In this document: one piece after another, positions 63,600 through 64,000 of the stretch
How the letters are laid out: the number at the start of each line of letters is the position of its first letter
Position numbering within the stretch: the stretch's first letter is position 1
NCBI RefSeq assembly: GCF_900112005.1
Contig: NZ_FOKK01000003.1
Span: 186,001-250,000 of the forward strand
Source: Algoriphagus aquimarinus
GTDB taxonomy: Bacteria; Bacteroidota; Bacteroidia; Cytophagales; Cyclobacteriaceae
DNA: 64,000 nt
Direction of reading: 5' to 3'
The notes under the pieces: generated by a model
What the model was told of the DNA's origin: nothing
Databases searched by the model: none
What the model saw: only the letters and a program-made list of their open reading frames with translations
Translations under genes and position numbers: made by a program

Positions 63600-64000
63600 A
63601 TGGATTTATTCAATCAGGATTCAGTTGAAAGTTTTAACCTGCTGCCCAAAGACGGCACGGTGAATTACTATGGCAAGATTATGCCTACGGCTAAGGCTTT
63701 GACCTACCTAGACTATTTACTGAACGAGATTCAATGGAAGAATGACGTGGCGATTATTTTTGGAAAACGAATTGAAACCAAGCGTAAAGTGGCTTGGTAT
63801 GCAGAAAATCGGTTTGAATACACTTATTCCAATACTACAAAAACAGCCTTGCCTTGGACTAAGGAATTGCTGGAGCTTAAGGATCTGGTAGAAAAGAAGA
63901 CGGGGGAAACCTTCAATTCCTGCTTGCTGAATCTGTATCATAATGGATCAGAGGGAATGGCTTGGCATAGCGACGGAGAAACGGATCTGAAAAAGAATGG
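63600..64000 (+). CDS. alkB: AlkB-like Fe(II)/2-oxoglutarate dioxygenase (3' end outside window)
   Basis: The first 133 residues of an AlkB homologue, cut by the right edge. Visible motifs are NLLPKDGTVNYYGK, the NLYHNGSEGMAWHSDGE stretch with the iron ligands His and Asp of the HxD motif, and the substrate-loop region KVAWYAENRFEYTYS. It repairs 1-methyladenine and 3-methylcytosine. It starts 12 bases after the Ada-like gene, so the two form an alkylation repair operon. Confidence 0.9.
   Translation, partial: MDLFNQDSVESFNLLPKDGTVNYYGKIMPTAKALTYLDYLLNEIQWKNDVAIIFGKRIETKRKVAWYAENRFEYTYSNTTKTALPWTKELLELKDLVEKKTGETFNSCLLNLYHNGSEGMAWHSDGETDLKKN

Noticed and set aside
1-64000. CRISPR arrays, rRNA and tRNA genes
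   Set aside because: No evenly spaced repeats with unique spacers, no rRNA-like stretches and no cloverleaf found in the gaps by eye. A tRNA or small RNA search program could still find something missed.

Overview
The window looks like chromosome from a member of the Bacteroidota, most likely a Cytophagales/Cyclobacteriaceae-type organism (Algoriphagus-like; the genus is inference). The signs are moderate-to-low GC, the absence of Shine-Dalgarno-like sequences before most starts, many lipoproteins with a Cys directly after a short signal peptide, and family choices typical of the phylum: a TonB-dependent receptor with a carboxypeptidase-like N-terminal domain, a DUF5117-type zinc protease, an S9 dipeptidyl peptidase, BlaI with an M56 peptidase, a HYC_CC_PP-type protein, a GDCCVxC protein and a MerTP fusion. 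Most of the sequence is ordinary core chromosome, densely coded, with short operons whose genes overlap by 1 to 4 bases.

Layout. 1-2.7 kb: the end of an acyl-CoA thioesterase and a large unrecognised lipoprotein. 2.9-5.1 kb: a mobile/accessory patch made of four related, hairpin-rich repeat copies, a VapBC-type toxin-antitoxin pair and a small HUH/Y1 transposase. 5.1-8.2 kb: an operon of a CHAD-like protein, an Smr-domain protein and a photolyase. 8.4-16.8 kb: tamB divergent from tsaD-smpB-(NlpC/P60-like)-HNH, then small membrane or secreted proteins. 17-22.4 kb: DUF502, SugE, a DJ-1 lipoprotein, RNase HII and an MGH1-like glucosidase. 22.6-25.5 kb: a BlaI/M56 pair with two clear operators. 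25.7-30.4 kb: a glycosyltransferase/LpxH-like pair and a dipeptidyl peptidase. 30.6-39.2 kb: sugar metabolism (KDPG aldolase, ROK kinase, a NagB-deacetylase fusion, gluconokinase, amidohydrolase, aldose epimerase) and a DUF4142 lipoprotein.

39.4-46.1 kb carries the most coherent functional unit: an operon of amidase, GHL10 (DigH-like) glycosidase, GNAT acetyltransferase, AmpG-like permease and NagZ-like hexosaminidase, divergent from a DeoR regulator. It reads as a peptidoglycan turnover and recycling pathway. 46.5-50.9 kb holds a likely metal (copper?) module: HMA protein, TonB-dependent receptor, HYC_CC_PP-like protein and dihaem cytochrome c. 51.2-60.9 kb has a large zinc metalloprotease, a Tat phosphoesterase, a VTT/DedA-like membrane protein, an MtfA-like peptidase with a SEC-C tail, a YhcG nuclease, an NTF2-like protein and a sulfite dehydrogenase SorAB pair. 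61-62.4 kb is a small mercury operon (arsR-merTP-GDCCVxC) with related 46-bp sequences on both sides. The window ends in Ada-like and AlkB-like alkylation repair genes.

The best candidates for something new are the composite hairpin repeats around the transposase and toxin-antitoxin pair, the peptidoglycan operon with its unassigned acetyltransferase, the catalytically dead NlpC/P60 protein behind smpB, and the tamB/tsaD start codons that share one base. No rRNA, tRNA or CRISPR array was found by eye.
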